64,000 bases of DNA from NCBI RefSeq assembly GCF_032911445.1, contig NZ_JAWJEJ010000001.1:2480001-2544000 (forward strand), read 5' to 3'. A program made the translations under genes and the position numbers. Source of the stretch: Sphingomonas sp. HF-S4. Lineage in GTDB: Bacteria; Pseudomonadota; Alphaproteobacteria; Sphingomonadales; Sphingomonadaceae. Positions 44,572-54,547 of the stretch are shown one piece after another. Below the pieces are notes generated by a model. The model had not been told where the DNA came from. It ran no database searches and saw only the letters and a program-made list of their open reading frames with translations. Each line of letters opens with the position of its first letter. The first letter of the stretch is position 1.

Positions 44572-44992
44572 CACCCTCCCCCAGAAACCGCCCCAGAACC
44601 ACGACTTTCTGCCGCTCCAGCCCCAGCGCCTCGTAAAACCCTAGCGCGGCTTCATTGTCGTCGCGCACCATAAGCTGGAGCTTGGGCGCCCCTTTCCCAA
44701 GGAGCCACGCTTCCGCCGCCGCCATCAGCGCCCGCCCAAGCCCCGCGCCGCGGCGCTCGGGGGCGACCGCGAGATAATAGACCCAGCCGCGATGCCCATC
44801 GAAGCCGACCATCACGCTGCCGGAAATCCCCTCCCCGCGCGCCACCAGCACGACCGAGGCCGGGCCCGCCACCGCCAGCGCGAAATCCGCCTCGGGATCG
44901 TTCCACGGCCGCGTCAGCCCGCACGCGCGCCACAGCGCCACCACTGCCGCCGCATCGCCGGCGTCCGCCGGCTCGATCAGCGCGCGATGCAC
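44555..44992 (-). CDS. GNAT family N-acetyltransferase (YpeA-like)
   Basis: A 145-residue GNAT. The acetyl-CoA-binding motif is PERRGAGLGRALM (about residues 78-90), preceded by the strand WVYYLAVAPE. YpeA-like GNATs acetylate small molecules or protein N-termini. The GTG at 44992 overlaps the stop of the upstream lipoprotein gene by 16 bases. The last residues (GEGEASPL) are encoded by a palindromic repeat, so the C-terminus may differ from relatives. Confidence 0.85.
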   Translation of the reverse strand: MHRALIEPADAGDAAAVVALWRACGLTRPWNDPEADFALAVAGPASVVLVARGEGISGSVMVGFDGHRGWVYYLAVAPERRGAGLGRALMAAAEAWLLGKGAPKLQLMVRDDNEAALGFYEALGLERQKVVVLGRFLGEGEASPL

Positions 44993-45648
44993 GTCGCCCC
45001 GGCCCAGAGATTGGTGATCTCGCCCGAAGGATCGCGCATGCTGAGCAGCCCGGAGATGCCGCCCGCCGCGAACTCGATCCCCAAAGTCGAATCCTCGACG
45101 GTCGCCTTCCGCGCGGCCTCGAGCTGTTTGCGCGTCGATCCGATGCCGATCCCCTCGGCAGTGACCAGGCCGCCCCCGTCGCGTCCGTCCAGGTCCCAGC
45201 CCGCGAACTTGCCGTCCTGGAAATAGAGGCCGAGCCCGTCGCGGAAGCTCGCAAAGGCGAGCGGACCCGCGCCGCATTCCTGGCTGTCGCCCTGCTCGAT
45301 CGGAGCGCCGATCGCCCCGGCCACCGCCTGGGTCACCGCATCGCGCGCCATGCCGAAGCGCAGCGGGCGGGTGGCAACGTCCTCCCGCAGCGCCAGCCCG
45401 TCGGGCGCCAAGTTGAGCGCCGACACCGCCACTTCGGCGACGTTCGCGACCGCGGGCCTCGGAACGATCAGCTCGTTCTCGTTGCCCAGCATCACCACCG
45501 ACGGCGCCGCATCGGGCTCGCCCCCCGAATCGCCGCAGCCGGCAAGCAACGCGACTGCGCCGGCAAGCAGGGCACGCGCGCCGCGACGCCTCGCGCCGCC
45601 GAACGATGCGGGCGAGGCTGCCCCGCAGCCTCGCTGCTTCCGCATCAT
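44977..45648 (-). CDS. Lipoprotein of unknown function coupled to guaA
   Basis: A 223-residue protein with an Arg-rich leader, hydrophobic core and lipobox LAGC (Cys38). The rest is a soluble extracytoplasmic domain with a C-terminal [14 protein letters not shown] helix. No family recognised. Its ATG overlaps the guaA stop by four bases, so it is translationally coupled to GMP synthase; the functional reason is unclear. Confidence 0.7.
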   Translation of the reverse strand: MMRKQRGCGAASPASFGGARRRGARALLAGAVALLAGCGDSGGEPDAAPSVVMLGNENELIVPRPAVANVAEVAVSALNLAPDGLALREDVATRPLRFGMARDAVTQAVAGAIGAPIEQGDSQECGAGPLAFASFRDGLGLYFQDGKFAGWDLDGRDGGGLVTAEGIGIGSTRKQLEAARKATVEDSTLGIEFAAGGISGLLSMRDPSGEITNLWAGATCIAR

Positions 45649-47201
45649 TCCCATTCGATCGTCCCCGGCGGCTTCGACGTATAGTCGTAGGTCACCCGGT
45701 TGATCCCGCGGACTTCGTTGACGATCCGCGTCGCCACCCGCGGCAGGAAGTCGCCGGGGAACTGGAACGCCACTGCGGTCATCCCGTCGGTCGAGGTGAC
45801 CGCACGCAGCGCCAGCACCGAATCGTAGGTCCGATGATCGCCCATCACCCCGACGGTGCGCACCGGCAGCAGCACGGCGAACGCCTGCCAGATCGCGTCG
45901 TAGAGCCCGGCGTTGCGGATCTCCTCGAGATAGATCGCATCGGCTTTCCGCAGGATGTCGCACCGCTCCTTGGTCACTTCTCCCGGGATGCGGATCGCCA
46001 GGCCAGGCCCGGGGAACGGGTGGCGGCCGACGAAGATGTCGGGCAGCCCGAGCTCGCGGCCGAGCGCGCGGACCTCGTCCTTGAACAGCTCGCGCAGCGG
46101 CTCGACGAGCTTCATGTTCATCCGCTCGGGAAGCCCGCCGACATTGTGGTGGCTCTTGATCGTAACGCTCGGGCCGCCGGTGAAGCTGACGCTCTCGATC
46201 ACGTCCGGGTAGAGCGTGCCCTGCGCCAGGAAATCGGCCCCGCCGATCTTCTTCGCCTCTTCCTCGAACACTTCGATGAAGGTCTTGCCGATGAACTTCC
46301 GCTTGGCCTCGGGGTCGGTGACGCCGGCCAGGCCGCTCATGAACAGCGTCTCGGCGTTCACATGGACGAGCGGGATGTTATAATGCCCGCGGAACAGCGA
46401 CACGACCTGGTCGGCCTCGCCGCTGCGCATCAGCCCGTGATCGACGAACACGCAGGTCAGCTGGCTGCCGATCGCCTCGTGGATCAGCACCGCCGCCACG
46501 GCGCTGTCGACTCCACCCGAAAGTCCGCAGATCACGCGGCCGTCGCCAACCTGCTTGCGGATCTCCGCGATCTTGGTCGCGCGGAACTCGGCCATCGTCC
46601 AGTCGCCCTGCAACCCGCAGACGTGGCGGACGAAATTGGCAAGCAGCCGCGCGCCGTCGGGTGTGTGGACCACTTCGGGGTGGAACTGCATCGCGTAATA
46701 GCGCTTCGCATCGTTGGCGATCACCGCGAACGGCGCGCCGGGGCTCGACGCCACTACGCGGAAGCCGTCGGCCAGGTCGGTGACCTTGTCGCCGTGGCTC
46801 ATCCACACCTGGTGCTTCTCGCCGGGCTTCCACAGCCCGTCGAACAGCTCGCATTCCTCGGCGATGTCGATGAACGCCAGCCCGAACTCGCCGCTGTCGC
46901 CCAATGCGACATTGCCGCCGAGCTGCTGCATCATCGTCTGCTGGCCATAGCAGATGCCCATCACCGGCAGGCCCGAATCCCAGATCACCTGCGGCACCTG
47001 CGGCGCGCCTTCGTCGAGCACCGATGCAGGCGAGCCGGAGAGGATGATCCCCTTGGGCTGCATCCGCGCGAACGCCTCGGCGGCGGCGTTGAAGGGGGCG
47101 ATCTCGCTATAGACCCCGGCCTCGCGCACGCGGCGCGCAATCAGCTGGGTCACCTGGCTCCCGAAATCGACGATCAGGATTGAATCGGCATGATGTTCCA
47201 T
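45645..47201 (-). CDS. guaA: GMP synthase (glutamine-hydrolysing)
   Basis: GuaA (518 aa) converts XMP to GMP. N-terminal glutamine amidotransferase with Cys84 (GICYGQQ), His174 and Glu176 (FHPEVVH); then the ATP-pyrophosphatase P-loop SGGVDS (228-233) and the C-terminal dimerisation domain ending PPGTIEWE. Its stop overlaps the start of a lipoprotein gene. Confidence 0.98.
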   Translation of the reverse strand: MEHHADSILIVDFGSQVTQLIARRVREAGVYSEIAPFNAAAEAFARMQPKGIILSGSPASVLDEGAPQVPQVIWDSGLPVMGICYGQQTMMQQLGGNVALGDSGEFGLAFIDIAEECELFDGLWKPGEKHQVWMSHGDKVTDLADGFRVVASSPGAPFAVIANDAKRYYAMQFHPEVVHTPDGARLLANFVRHVCGLQGDWTMAEFRATKIAEIRKQVGDGRVICGLSGGVDSAVAAVLIHEAIGSQLTCVFVDHGLMRSGEADQVVSLFRGHYNIPLVHVNAETLFMSGLAGVTDPEAKRKFIGKTFIEVFEEEAKKIGGADFLAQGTLYPDVIESVSFTGGPSVTIKSHHNVGGLPERMNMKLVEPLRELFKDEVRALGRELGLPDIFVGRHPFPGPGLAIRIPGEVTKERCDILRKADAIYLEEIRNAGLYDAIWQAFAVLLPVRTVGVMGDHRTYDSVLALRAVTSTDGMTAVAFQFPGDFLPRVATRIVNEVRGINRVTYDYTSKPPGTIEWE

Positions 47202-47269
47202 GCCCAGCGCGCATAGCAGATGCGGCCGGCATGGGAAGGGCGTGGCGGCGGTTATTGCGCGCGCGGCGC

Positions 47270-47863
47270 CTACAGCCGCGCCGTCGCCACCAGCGCGCGG
47301 ACGTCGCCGATCGCCCGGTCGAAATAGTGCAGCCGCGGCGCATCGAAGCTGACCATGTAGAGCTTGCCGCCGACGATCGCCGCCACGGCCTCGCCCTTCC
47401 GGGTGATCTGGTCCTCGTCGGTATATTCATAGGTGAAGGCCACGCCGTCCTGGCCGAGGAACTTGGTAGGCGCGGTCGACAGCGTCTGGAACGCGCCGAT
47501 CTTCTTGTACGCGCGATAGGTGCCCTCCAGCAGCTCGGGCAGCTCGACCAGCAACGTCGCCTTGCCGAACTTGGGCAGCGGGTCCTTCTTCTTGTGCCGC
47601 TCCTTGACCAGCGGCTTGCCCGGTTCGATCCCGCCGAAGAAGGTCAGGTCGTTCAATTGCCCGCCGTCGAGCGTCCAGGTCTCGGCATTCTTGCCGGGCT
47701 TGCCGCTCACCCGGTTCCAGTCGCGCCCCGGCGTCACGGTGAGCCCCGAATCGGCCACCGTCACCGCCTCGCCCTTCGCGCGCAGCTTGTGCCCGCTCGC
47801 CGGCGCCACCGGGAGCGCCAGCATCGCCACCAGCGCCAGCAGCGCCGCCCAAATCCTCGTCAT
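47270..47863 (-). CDS. Exported protein, unknown function
   Basis: A 197-residue exported protein with a signal peptide (about residues 1-23, [18 protein letters not shown]). The mature part is a beta-rich soluble domain. No family recognised. Its ATG overlaps the M48 protease stop by four bases, so the two act in one operon; a third exported protein gene lies just upstream. Confidence 0.75.
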   Translation of the reverse strand: MTRIWAALLALVAMLALPVAPASGHKLRAKGEAVTVADSGLTVTPGRDWNRVSGKPGKNAETWTLDGGQLNDLTFFGGIEPGKPLVKERHKKKDPLPKFGKATLLVELPELLEGTYRAYKKIGAFQTLSTAPTKFLGQDGVAFTYEYTDEDQITRKGEAVAAIVGGKLYMVSFDAPRLHYFDRAIGDVRALVATARL

Positions 47864-49059
47864 GGTGCATTCCCCCCAGGAACCAGCATCCCGATCAATT
47901 TCGCGTCCGGCGCATCGGGACTCAGTTGCAGATAGCGTCGCAGCGCGGCGTGCCCGTCGCCGGGCTTGCCGCTCTTGAGCAGCGCCAGTCCCAGCCCGCG
48001 ATGCGCGGGCGCGAGCGCGTCGTTCAGCGCGATCGCATTGGCGTAGAAGGCCGCGGCATGTTCGACGTCGCGCGGATTGCCCCGCGCGCGATACAGTTCG
48101 CCCCGCGCCAGCCACAGGTCCGCGCTCCACCCGTCGCGCGCCAGGTTCTGGATCAGATAGTCGCTCGCCCCGAAATCGTTGAGCTTGATCTGGTCGTCGA
48201 GCAGCAGCGGCAGCCACGGCGCCAGCGCCGCGTGGTACCGCGCCGAGCCGTTGTCGCGCCCTTCCCCATCGATCCGCGCCAGCCCCGCCAGCGTGTCCGC
48301 CCGCTCGGCGAGCGGCGGATGGGATGCCGTGAACGCGATCGCCTTGAAATTGGGTTTCCGGAGCCCCCGCGCCCTTGCCGACGCCGCGGCCTCGTCCATC
48401 AGGTTCTGCCACATCGCCGCGGCCGCCTGGGGCGGCAGGCTGCTCTGGTTGAGATAGCCGACCCCCAGCGAATCCGCCTCGCGCTCCTGGTCGCGCCCAT
48501 AGCGGAACAGGTGCCCATAGATCGACCATTGCAGATCGCGATACGCCCGCGCCGCGCGATAGCTCGGCGCCATGCTGACGAGCAGCCCGGTCCAGGCGAG
48601 CACGTCGGTGCCGGTGCGGCGGGTCCGGAACAGGTTGAGCGAGTGCCGCCGCTCGAAATGCCCGAACTCGTGCCCCAGCACCGCGCCCAGTTCGGCCTCG
48701 TTGCGCACGCGCAGCAGCAGCCCGCTGAACACCCGCATCGTCCCGTTGGGCGACATGGTGGCGTTGAAGGTCGGCTCGCGCAGCACATAGACGCGGACCG
48801 AGTGGCAACGATCGGCTCCCACGGTCGCGCACAGCACCCCGCGGATATAGCCCGTCAGCGCCTCGTCGCGGATCACCAGCGACGACGCGGCGAGCACCCG
48901 CTCGCTTTCGTCGTCCTCGCGCCACCACCCGATCTCGTCGACGCCCTGCGGCTGATAGACTCCGGCATAAGGCGGCGGCACGGCGGCCTTCTGCGCAGCC
49001 GCCAGCGCCGCGCTCGGCGCCAGCAGCGCCCCCGCGAGCAGCCTCGCGGCCTGCCGCAC
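47860..49059 (-). CDS. M48 family metallopeptidase with TPR-like C-terminus
   Basis: A 399-residue exported zinc protease: signal peptide near residues 1-23, HEFGH at 130-134, and EREAD at 192-196 for the third ligand. The C-terminal ~130 residues form TPR-like helices, as in BepA-type outer-membrane quality-control proteases. It likely acts in the periplasm on misassembled envelope proteins. Middle gene of a three-gene exported-protein operon. Confidence 0.9.
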   Translation of the reverse strand: MRQAARLLAGALLAPSAALAAAQKAAVPPPYAGVYQPQGVDEIGWWREDDESERVLAASSLVIRDEALTGYIRGVLCATVGADRCHSVRVYVLREPTFNATMSPNGTMRVFSGLLLRVRNEAELGAVLGHEFGHFERRHSLNLFRTRRTGTDVLAWTGLLVSMAPSYRAARAYRDLQWSIYGHLFRYGRDQEREADSLGVGYLNQSSLPPQAAAAMWQNLMDEAAASARARGLRKPNFKAIAFTASHPPLAERADTLAGLARIDGEGRDNGSARYHAALAPWLPLLLDDQIKLNDFGASDYLIQNLARDGWSADLWLARGELYRARGNPRDVEHAAAFYANAIALNDALAPAHRGLGLALLKSGKPGDGHAALRRYLQLSPDAPDAKLIGMLVPGGNAP

Positions 49060-49061
49060 GG

Positions 49062-49808
49062 TCAGGAGTCCTGCTTGATGTCGCCGCCGGGGAAATCCTC
49101 GAGGAGCTGGCGGACGCGCTTTTCGGAGCCCTCCTCGTCGCGCACGTCACCGCCCATCGCCCCGTCGGCGTTGAGCCACAGCAGGTCGCCGGTCCGCAGG
49201 TCTACCAGCCCGGCATAGCCCGCATGCTCGCCCGACTTGACCGCGATCCCCGGCCCCAGCAGCGCAAGCACCTGGAGGATCTTCCGCCCGGTCGAGCCAT
49301 AGGCATCGCGATTGTAGACGAAGAGCCCGTAATCGGCGTCCTGCGCGCCCGGCAGCGTCGCCACCCCCGCGCCGAGCGACCAGTCGAACACCTGGTTCTT
49401 GTTGTCACGCTTCTTGGTGGGCAGCCGGTTGCCCTTGAAGAACTGGTATTCGATCACCGCCTGCGAGACCGCGGCGAACAGCGCCATATGCTCCTGCACG
49501 CGCTGCGCATCCTCGCCATAGGCCTCGGGCGCGACGACTACGCTGTTGCCCAGCCGCCCCTGCAACCGCTCGAGCGAGAGCTGGATGTTGCGCTTCGCCT
49601 TCTCGGTCCAGTCGCCATTGGGCTCGAACATCCCCCCGGTCGATTGCGCGCCCACGCTGACCGAGGGCCGGAACACGAGAATGCGCTTGCCGCTATGGGC
49701 CGGCAGCTCGAACCCGCTGCGAGTCGCGGAGCGCTCCTGCGCCGCCGCCGGCGCCGCGGCGAACAGCACGACGCCGACCGCCAAGGCGGTCCTTCGGACA
49801 ATCCCCAT
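49062..49808 (-). CDS. Exported protein, unknown function
   Basis: A 248-residue exported protein with a signal peptide (MGIVRRTALAVGVVLF..AAA, cleavage near residue 24). The mature domain mixes alpha and beta; ALPLLGPGIAVKSG-like hydrophobic patches are seen but no family is recognised. In-frame ATGs at 49823 and 49856 are alternatives. It is two bases upstream of the M48 protease gene and probably shares its envelope role. Confidence 0.75.
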   Translation of the reverse strand: MGIVRRTALAVGVVLFAAAPAAAQERSATRSGFELPAHSGKRILVFRPSVSVGAQSTGGMFEPNGDWTEKAKRNIQLSLERLQGRLGNSVVVAPEAYGEDAQRVQEHMALFAAVSQAVIEYQFFKGNRLPTKKRDNKNQVFDWSLGAGVATLPGAQDADYGLFVYNRDAYGSTGRKILQVLALLGPGIAVKSGEHAGYAGLVDLRTGDLLWLNADGAMGGDVRDEEGSEKRVRQLLEDFPGGDIKQDS

Positions 49809-49823
49809 CCCAAATACCCCCAT

Positions 49824-50114
49824 TCCGGAGACGCCCCCGCGGCTCCGATGGCGCAAGACTAGCTAGCGGCGAACAACGATCGCAACATGGTTCTGGCAGT
49901 ATCGTGAAGAAAATGTTCCATTTTGGAGGAAACGGCACGCCGGGTGCGAAGATAAACCGCCACCTTGGAAGGTCGCCGGCGGCAAGAATCGGAAGTTGAC
50001 GATCCCACCGTTCCTGATCCGCGACCAGACCCCCCCTGCTACGGCCGCCCAGCGTCCGGCTCGGATTCGACCTGCGCTTCCGACGCCAAGATAATCGCCG
50101 CGGCGTGTCCGGTC
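49824..50114. other. Intergenic region, no gene seen
   Basis: About 290 bases between the exported-protein operon start and the end of the prolyl oligopeptidase gene. No ORF with normal codon use, clear promoter or repeat was found. The minus-strand promoter of the three-gene operon should lie at its left end. Confidence 0.5.
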
Positions 50115-52256
50115 TTACCGCGCCTTCACTTCCAGCCCGGTCCACTTCGCCGCGAACGCATAGAGGTCCGCGGCTTCCTCGATGATCTTGTCGGTCGGCT
50201 TGCCCGATCCGTGCCCGGCGCGCGTCTCGATCCGGGCGAGGTGCGGCTTGTCGCCGATGTCGGCCGCCTGAAGCGCCGCGGTATATTTGAAGCTGTGACC
50301 GGGCACGACGCGGTCGTCGGTGTCGGCGGTAGTCACTAGGATCGCCGGATACGGCTTGCCGCCCTTCACATTGTGATACGGCGAATAGGCGTAGAGCCGC
50401 TTGAAGTCGGCTTCCTTCGAGGGATAGCCGTAATCGTCGACCCAATAGCGCCCCGCGGTCCAGCGGTCGAAGCGCAGCATGTCCATCACGCCCACCGCGG
50501 GCAGCGCCGCGGCGAACAGGTCGGGACGCTGGTTGACCACCGCGCCGACCAGCAGCCCGCCATTCGATCCGCCCTGGATCGCGAGCTGGTCCTTGCCGGT
50601 GATGCCTTCCCTGATCAGATACTCGCCCGCGCCGATGAAGTCGTCGAACACGTTCTGCTTGTTCGCCAGCCGCCCGCCATCGTGCCACGCCTTGCCATAT
50701 TCGCCGCCGCCGCGGATGTTGGCGAGGACGAACACCCCGCCCTGCTCCATCCACGCCACCCGCGCCGCCGAGAAGGCCGGCGTATAGGGCACGTTGAACC
50801 CGCCATAGCCCCACAGCAGGGTCGGCGCCGGGCCAGTGGTGGTCGCCTTGCGCACCACGAACATCGGCACCTTGGTACCGTCCTTAGAGGCGTAGAAGCG
50901 CTGCTCGACCTTGTACTGGCTGGGATCGAAGGCGACCTTGGGCTGCGCCCAGGGCGTCGCCTTGCCGGTCGCCACGTCATATCGGAAGATCGTCGTCGGA
51001 TAGTTGAAGCTGGTGAAGGCGAAGAAGGTCTCGGGATCGTCGATCTCGCCGCCGAAGCCGCTCGCGGTGCCGATCCCGGGCAGCGCCACCTTGCCGTCGG
51101 CCTTGCCGTCCAGCGTGTAGCGGCGCACCTCGGTCTTGGCGTCGACCATATAGTTGAGGATCAGCCGCTCGCCGACGATCGAGGCGCCCGCCAGCGTCTC
51201 CTGCTGCTCGCCGACGATCTCCTTCGGCGTCAGCCTGGGGTCGGCGATATCGATCGAGACGATCCGGTCGCGCGGCGCGCCGGCATTGGTCGAGAAGTAG
51301 AACACGCTGCCCTTGTTGCCGATCGCCGACCAGTCGTTCTCGAGCTTGCCGATGATCGTCTTCGACTCCCATTTGGGGTCGGTCAGGTCGACGATGTGGA
51401 CGAGGTTCTTGTTGTCGGTCCCCTCGCTGGTGCCGATGACGAGATAGCGGCCGTCGTCGGTGATCCCGGCATAATGGCTGAGCTTGGGGTTGTCGGGCGT
51501 CGCATAGACCAGGCGGTCCTGGGTCTGCGGGGTGCCGAGCTTGTGGAAGAACACCTTGTGATTGTCGCTCAGCGCCTGGAACTTGGACTCGGCGGGCGGC
51601 TCGGGATAGCGCGAATAGAAGAAACCGCTGCCGTCCTTGGCCCAGCTCAGCCCCATCGTGTACTTGGCCCAGCTGACTTCGTCGCCGGTCTCCTTGCCGG
51701 TCGCGGTGTCGATCACCTTGATCGTCCGCCAGTCGGTCCCGCCGTCCTGGATCGAATACGCCAGCTTGGTGCCGTCCTCCGAGGGCAGCCATTCGGCCAG
51801 CGCGGTCGCGCCGTCCTTCGACCAGCCATTGGGATCGATCAGCACGCGGCCCTTGCCCTCGAGCGTATCGCGCACCCACAGCACCGCCTGGTTCTGCAGC
51901 CCTTCGTTATGCGCGTAGAAATAGCGCCCGCCCTTCTTCTGCGGCGCGCCGAAGCGCTCGTAGTTGAACAGCGCCTTGATCCGCTCGGCGAACAAGGCAC
52001 GGCCGGGCAGCGTCGCCAGATAGGCGTCGGTCACCTGGTTCTGCGCGGCGACCCAGCCCGCGACTTCCTTGTCGTTGCGGACGTCGTTCTCGAGCCAGCG
52101 ATACGGATCCGCCACCTTCACGCCGAACTGCTCCTCGACGACATCGACGCGGCGGGTCTCGGGATAAGCGGGCTTGGTCACAGGGGTCTCCGAACGGGTC
52201 TGGGCGAGAGCGGGGCTGGCGAAGAGAAGCGGCAGGACAAGGAGTGCGCGGCGCAT
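50115..52256 (-). CDS. Prolyl oligopeptidase (S9A), exported
   Basis: A 713-residue serine peptidase with a signal peptide (MRRALLVLPLLFASPALAQ). N-terminal seven-bladed propeller, C-terminal hydrolase with nucleophile Ser564 in GGSNGGLLVG and His near 682 in RAGHGSGK. It cleaves short proline-containing peptides. The start at 52256 gives the signal peptide; the ORF extends to 52313 without it. Confidence 0.95.
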   Translation of the reverse strand: MRRALLVLPLLFASPALAQTRSETPVTKPAYPETRRVDVVEEQFGVKVADPYRWLENDVRNDKEVAGWVAAQNQVTDAYLATLPGRALFAERIKALFNYERFGAPQKKGGRYFYAHNEGLQNQAVLWVRDTLEGKGRVLIDPNGWSKDGATALAEWLPSEDGTKLAYSIQDGGTDWRTIKVIDTATGKETGDEVSWAKYTMGLSWAKDGSGFFYSRYPEPPAESKFQALSDNHKVFFHKLGTPQTQDRLVYATPDNPKLSHYAGITDDGRYLVIGTSEGTDNKNLVHIVDLTDPKWESKTIIGKLENDWSAIGNKGSVFYFSTNAGAPRDRIVSIDIADPRLTPKEIVGEQQETLAGASIVGERLILNYMVDAKTEVRRYTLDGKADGKVALPGIGTASGFGGEIDDPETFFAFTSFNYPTTIFRYDVATGKATPWAQPKVAFDPSQYKVEQRFYASKDGTKVPMFVVRKATTTGPAPTLLWGYGGFNVPYTPAFSAARVAWMEQGGVFVLANIRGGGEYGKAWHDGGRLANKQNVFDDFIGAGEYLIREGITGKDQLAIQGGSNGGLLVGAVVNQRPDLFAAALPAVGVMDMLRFDRWTAGRYWVDDYGYPSKEADFKRLYAYSPYHNVKGGKPYPAILVTTADTDDRVVPGHSFKYTAALQAADIGDKPHLARIETRAGHGSGKPTDKIIEEAADLYAFAAKWTGLEVKAR

Positions 52257-52272
52257 CAAGGGCTCCGAAACG

Positions 52273-52305
52273 AAAAGAGGCCGGACCCTAGAAAGGGCCG
52301 GCCTC
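52273..52305 (-). terminator. Rho-independent terminator after rplQ
   Basis: GAGGCCGGACCC (52277-52288) pairs with GGGCCGGCCTC (52295-52305) with one bulge; on the minus strand it is followed by TTTTCGTTT. It lies 28 bases past the rplQ stop. Confidence 0.85.
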
Positions 52306-52333
52306 GTTCTCAAGCGTCGAATGTCGCTGCCGA

Positions 52334-52756
52334 TCAGGCGGCGTCTTCGAAGTCCTCGTCGCTATAGACCGGGCCCGAATCCTGGCCCTTGGCCGAAACG
52401 TCGCGATCGACGAACTCGATGATCGCCATCGGCGACGCGTCCGAGGCGCGGATGCCGGCCTTGATCACGCGGGTATAGCCCCCGTTGCGGTCGGCATAGC
52501 GCGCCGCGAGCACGTCGAACAGCTTGACCAGCTGCGCGTCGTCGAGAAGGCGCGCATGCGCCAGGCGGCGGTTCGAAAGACCGCCCTTCTTGGCGAGCGT
52601 GATCAGCTTCTCGATGTACGGGCGAAGCTCCTTCGCCTTGGCGAGCGTCGTGGTGATCTGCTCGTGCTTGATCAGCGCGGCGCTCATGTTGCGGAACAGG
52701 GCGATGCGGTGGGCCGAGGTCCGCTGCAGCTTACGGCCGCCTACGCGATGGCGCAT
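52334..52756 (-). CDS. rplQ: 50S ribosomal protein L17
   Basis: L17 (140 aa) is a large-subunit ribosomal protein. The N-terminus [17 protein letters not shown] is the family signature. An AAGGA site lies eight bases before the ATG. In most bacteria rplQ directly follows rpoA; here rpoA starts about 11 kb away at 63798, with unrelated genes between. A promoter of its own must exist, but none is clear. Confidence 0.98.
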   Translation of the reverse strand: MRHRVGGRKLQRTSAHRIALFRNMSAALIKHEQITTTLAKAKELRPYIEKLITLAKKGGLSNRRLAHARLLDDAQLVKLFDVLAARYADRNGGYTRVIKAGIRASDASPMAIIEFVDRDVSAKGQDSGPVYSDEDFEDAA

Positions 52757-52880
52757 GGGTCATTCCTTCGTTCGTTAAGGGGCCGTATCAGGAACCCCAG
52801 ACCAGGCAGCCAAAGGGCGCTGCCCAAACCCCGCGCAGTTCCGCGCGAAGGCGGCCCCAAACCCGATTCTGCCCATAAAG

Positions 52881-54188
52881 TCAAGTCGCCCACACCCGCG
52901 GCTCGGCCTGGCGGGGCAGCATCAGCGCCCACAGCGCCCACACCATCGCGTCGGCGCGGTCGGGCGAGCGTCCCGGCCCCTGATAGCCCCCCGCCACGCA
53001 CAGCCCGCGCAATTCCGCCTCGAGCGCGTCGAACCGCCCCGCGAGCCGCACCCGTCCGCTCTCGAACAGCGCCGCCACCGGCTCGGCGCGCGCCGCCTTG
53101 CCCCGCGTCGCCGTCACCGTGCGCAGCGGCAGCGCCACGCTCGCCCCGCGCAGCACGGTGCGCACCATCTCGCCGCCCTGGTTGGTCTCGACCACCACTC
53201 GGTCCGCATCATGCGCCTCGGCCGCCGCCGCCACCCGCCGCGCCCAGCCCTCGGGCGACAGCCCGCCTTGCGACCAGTCGGCCAGCACATACCCCATGCC
53301 CGCATCGTCCACGCCGCACACGACGATCCCGCATGTGCCGCTCACGCTCGCCGGCGGATCGACGCCGACTACCACGCGCACCAGCGCCGCGCGCGCCGGC
53401 GGCGCCCCGCGGCACGCCTCGATCAGCGCCCCCGGCCACAGCGCGCCCTCGGCATCGGCCTCGAGCACGCCCTCGATCTCCTCGCGCCCACGCCGCGTGC
53501 CGCCATACGCGGCCACCATCGCGTCGAGCCACGCCGCCGACAGGTGCGGGTTCGCCCCCGAAGCACCGCCGGTCACCACCGTATCCGCGGCGCCCACGAT
53601 CGCAGCCAGCGCCGCGAGCCCGCCGCGCGGCGTCGTCGTCACCAGCAGGCGCGGCGCCGTCCCCGCGCGCAGCCCGAGCTGGAGCATGTCCCAGCTCTCC
53701 TGGGGATGCCGCCACTTGGCGAGTTCGTCGCACCAGGCATAATGATGCTCGGGCCCGCGCAGCGCATCGGGGTTGGCGCCCGAGAACAGCACTGCCTCGG
53801 CCCCGTTCGGATAGACCAGCCGGTGCCGGCTCGGCTCGAACACCGGCCGCTCGCTCGGGTGCGCCGCCACGGCGAGCAGCCCCGAGGGCCCTTCGACCAT
53901 CACCCGCCGCGCCTCGTCGATCGTCGCGGCGACCAGCGCCACGCGCACCGCCCCGTGCGCGCGCACCAAAGCGTCCACCCATTGCGACCCCGCCCGCGTC
54001 TTGCCGAAGCCGCGCCCGGCCATCAGCACCCAGGTCCGCCAGTCCCCGTCGGGCGCGCGCTGCCCGTCATGTGCCCATTCACCCCAGTCGCCCTCGAGCG
54101 CCCCCAACTCCTCTGCGCTCAGCGCCGCCAGCAGCGTCGCCCGCTCCGCCCCGTCCAGCCCGCCCAGCCGCGGCAACACGATGCCCAT
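52881..54188 (-). CDS. Large terminase (DNA-packaging) protein, GTA g2-like
   Basis: A 435-residue terminase large subunit. Walker A AGRGFGKTR (residues 57-65), Walker B DE at 154-155 in YAWCDELAKW, and an RNase H-like nuclease domain beginning near GVDPPASVSG with later acidic residues (VVVETNQGG). It resembles the g2 terminase of gene transfer agents (COG5323). The start at 54188 follows GGGAGAG; the longer ORF reads into a repeat. Portal, capsid and protease genes, which follow g2 in a GTA, are absent: rplQ follows instead. Confidence 0.88.
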   Translation of the reverse strand: MGIVLPRLGGLDGAERATLLAALSAEELGALEGDWGEWAHDGQRAPDGDWRTWVLMAGRGFGKTRAGSQWVDALVRAHGAVRVALVAATIDEARRVMVEGPSGLLAVAAHPSERPVFEPSRHRLVYPNGAEAVLFSGANPDALRGPEHHYAWCDELAKWRHPQESWDMLQLGLRAGTAPRLLVTTTPRGGLAALAAIVGAADTVVTGGASGANPHLSAAWLDAMVAAYGGTRRGREEIEGVLEADAEGALWPGALIEACRGAPPARAALVRVVVGVDPPASVSGTCGIVVCGVDDAGMGYVLADWSQGGLSPEGWARRVAAAAEAHDADRVVVETNQGGEMVRTVLRGASVALPLRTVTATRGKAARAEPVAALFESGRVRLAGRFDALEAELRGLCVAGGYQGPGRSPDRADAMVWALWALMLPRQAEPRVWAT

Positions 54189-54547
54189 GCCCGCTCTCCC
54201 ATCCCTCCTCCCTGCAAGGGAGGGGCTTGGCCCTATCGACACTCAGCTTCATCTTCCCTCGCCCCGCAGGGGGAGAGGGTTGCGCAGACTTAGGCTCGAA
54301 GAGCCTTGGTCGGAGCTGGGTGAGGGGAGTGGACAGGTCGATCATGCCCCCGGCATGATCTAGCGGCTGCGGAGCAGCCGCTACCTGTTCACTCTGCGCA
54401 GCAGCCGCGCGGCGCAAAGCGCCGCTCTATCCCCCCAAGCTACGCCAGGCGCGGAAGCGCCAAGCCTCTCCCCCAGCAACGGGAGGAGAAAGGACTCGCC
54501 CCGTGCGAATCTCGGTTCACCCGACCCGCTCGCGCGCAGGAAAAGCC
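54189..54547. repeat. Repeat-rich gap between the two terminase genes
   Basis: No gene. A CCTCCCTGCAAGGGAGGGG hairpin and a CCCTCGCCCCGCAGGGGGAG-type stretch lie at about 54204-54330 (a diverged CCCCTCCC-type element). Two perfect back-to-back hairpins follow: GATCATGCC-CCC-GGCATGATC (54340-54360) and TAGCGGCTGC-GGA-GCAGCCGCTA (54361-54383). They may block read-through between the terminase genes. Confidence 0.8.

Noticed and set aside
44422..44574. N-terminal extension of the VOC protein (to 44574)
   Set aside because: It would translate a palindromic repeat; the ATG at 44421 gives the standard VOC N-terminus.
47270..49150. A 626-codon minus-strand ORF spanning the M48 gene and the next protein
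   Set aside because: Its upper half is an off-frame reading of the M48 gene; only the 3' part in this frame (47270-47863) is a plausible gene.
52856..52884. Promoter for rplQ (TTGACT at 52884-52879 on the minus strand)
   Set aside because: No acceptable -10 at 16-18 bases; not strong enough to annotate.
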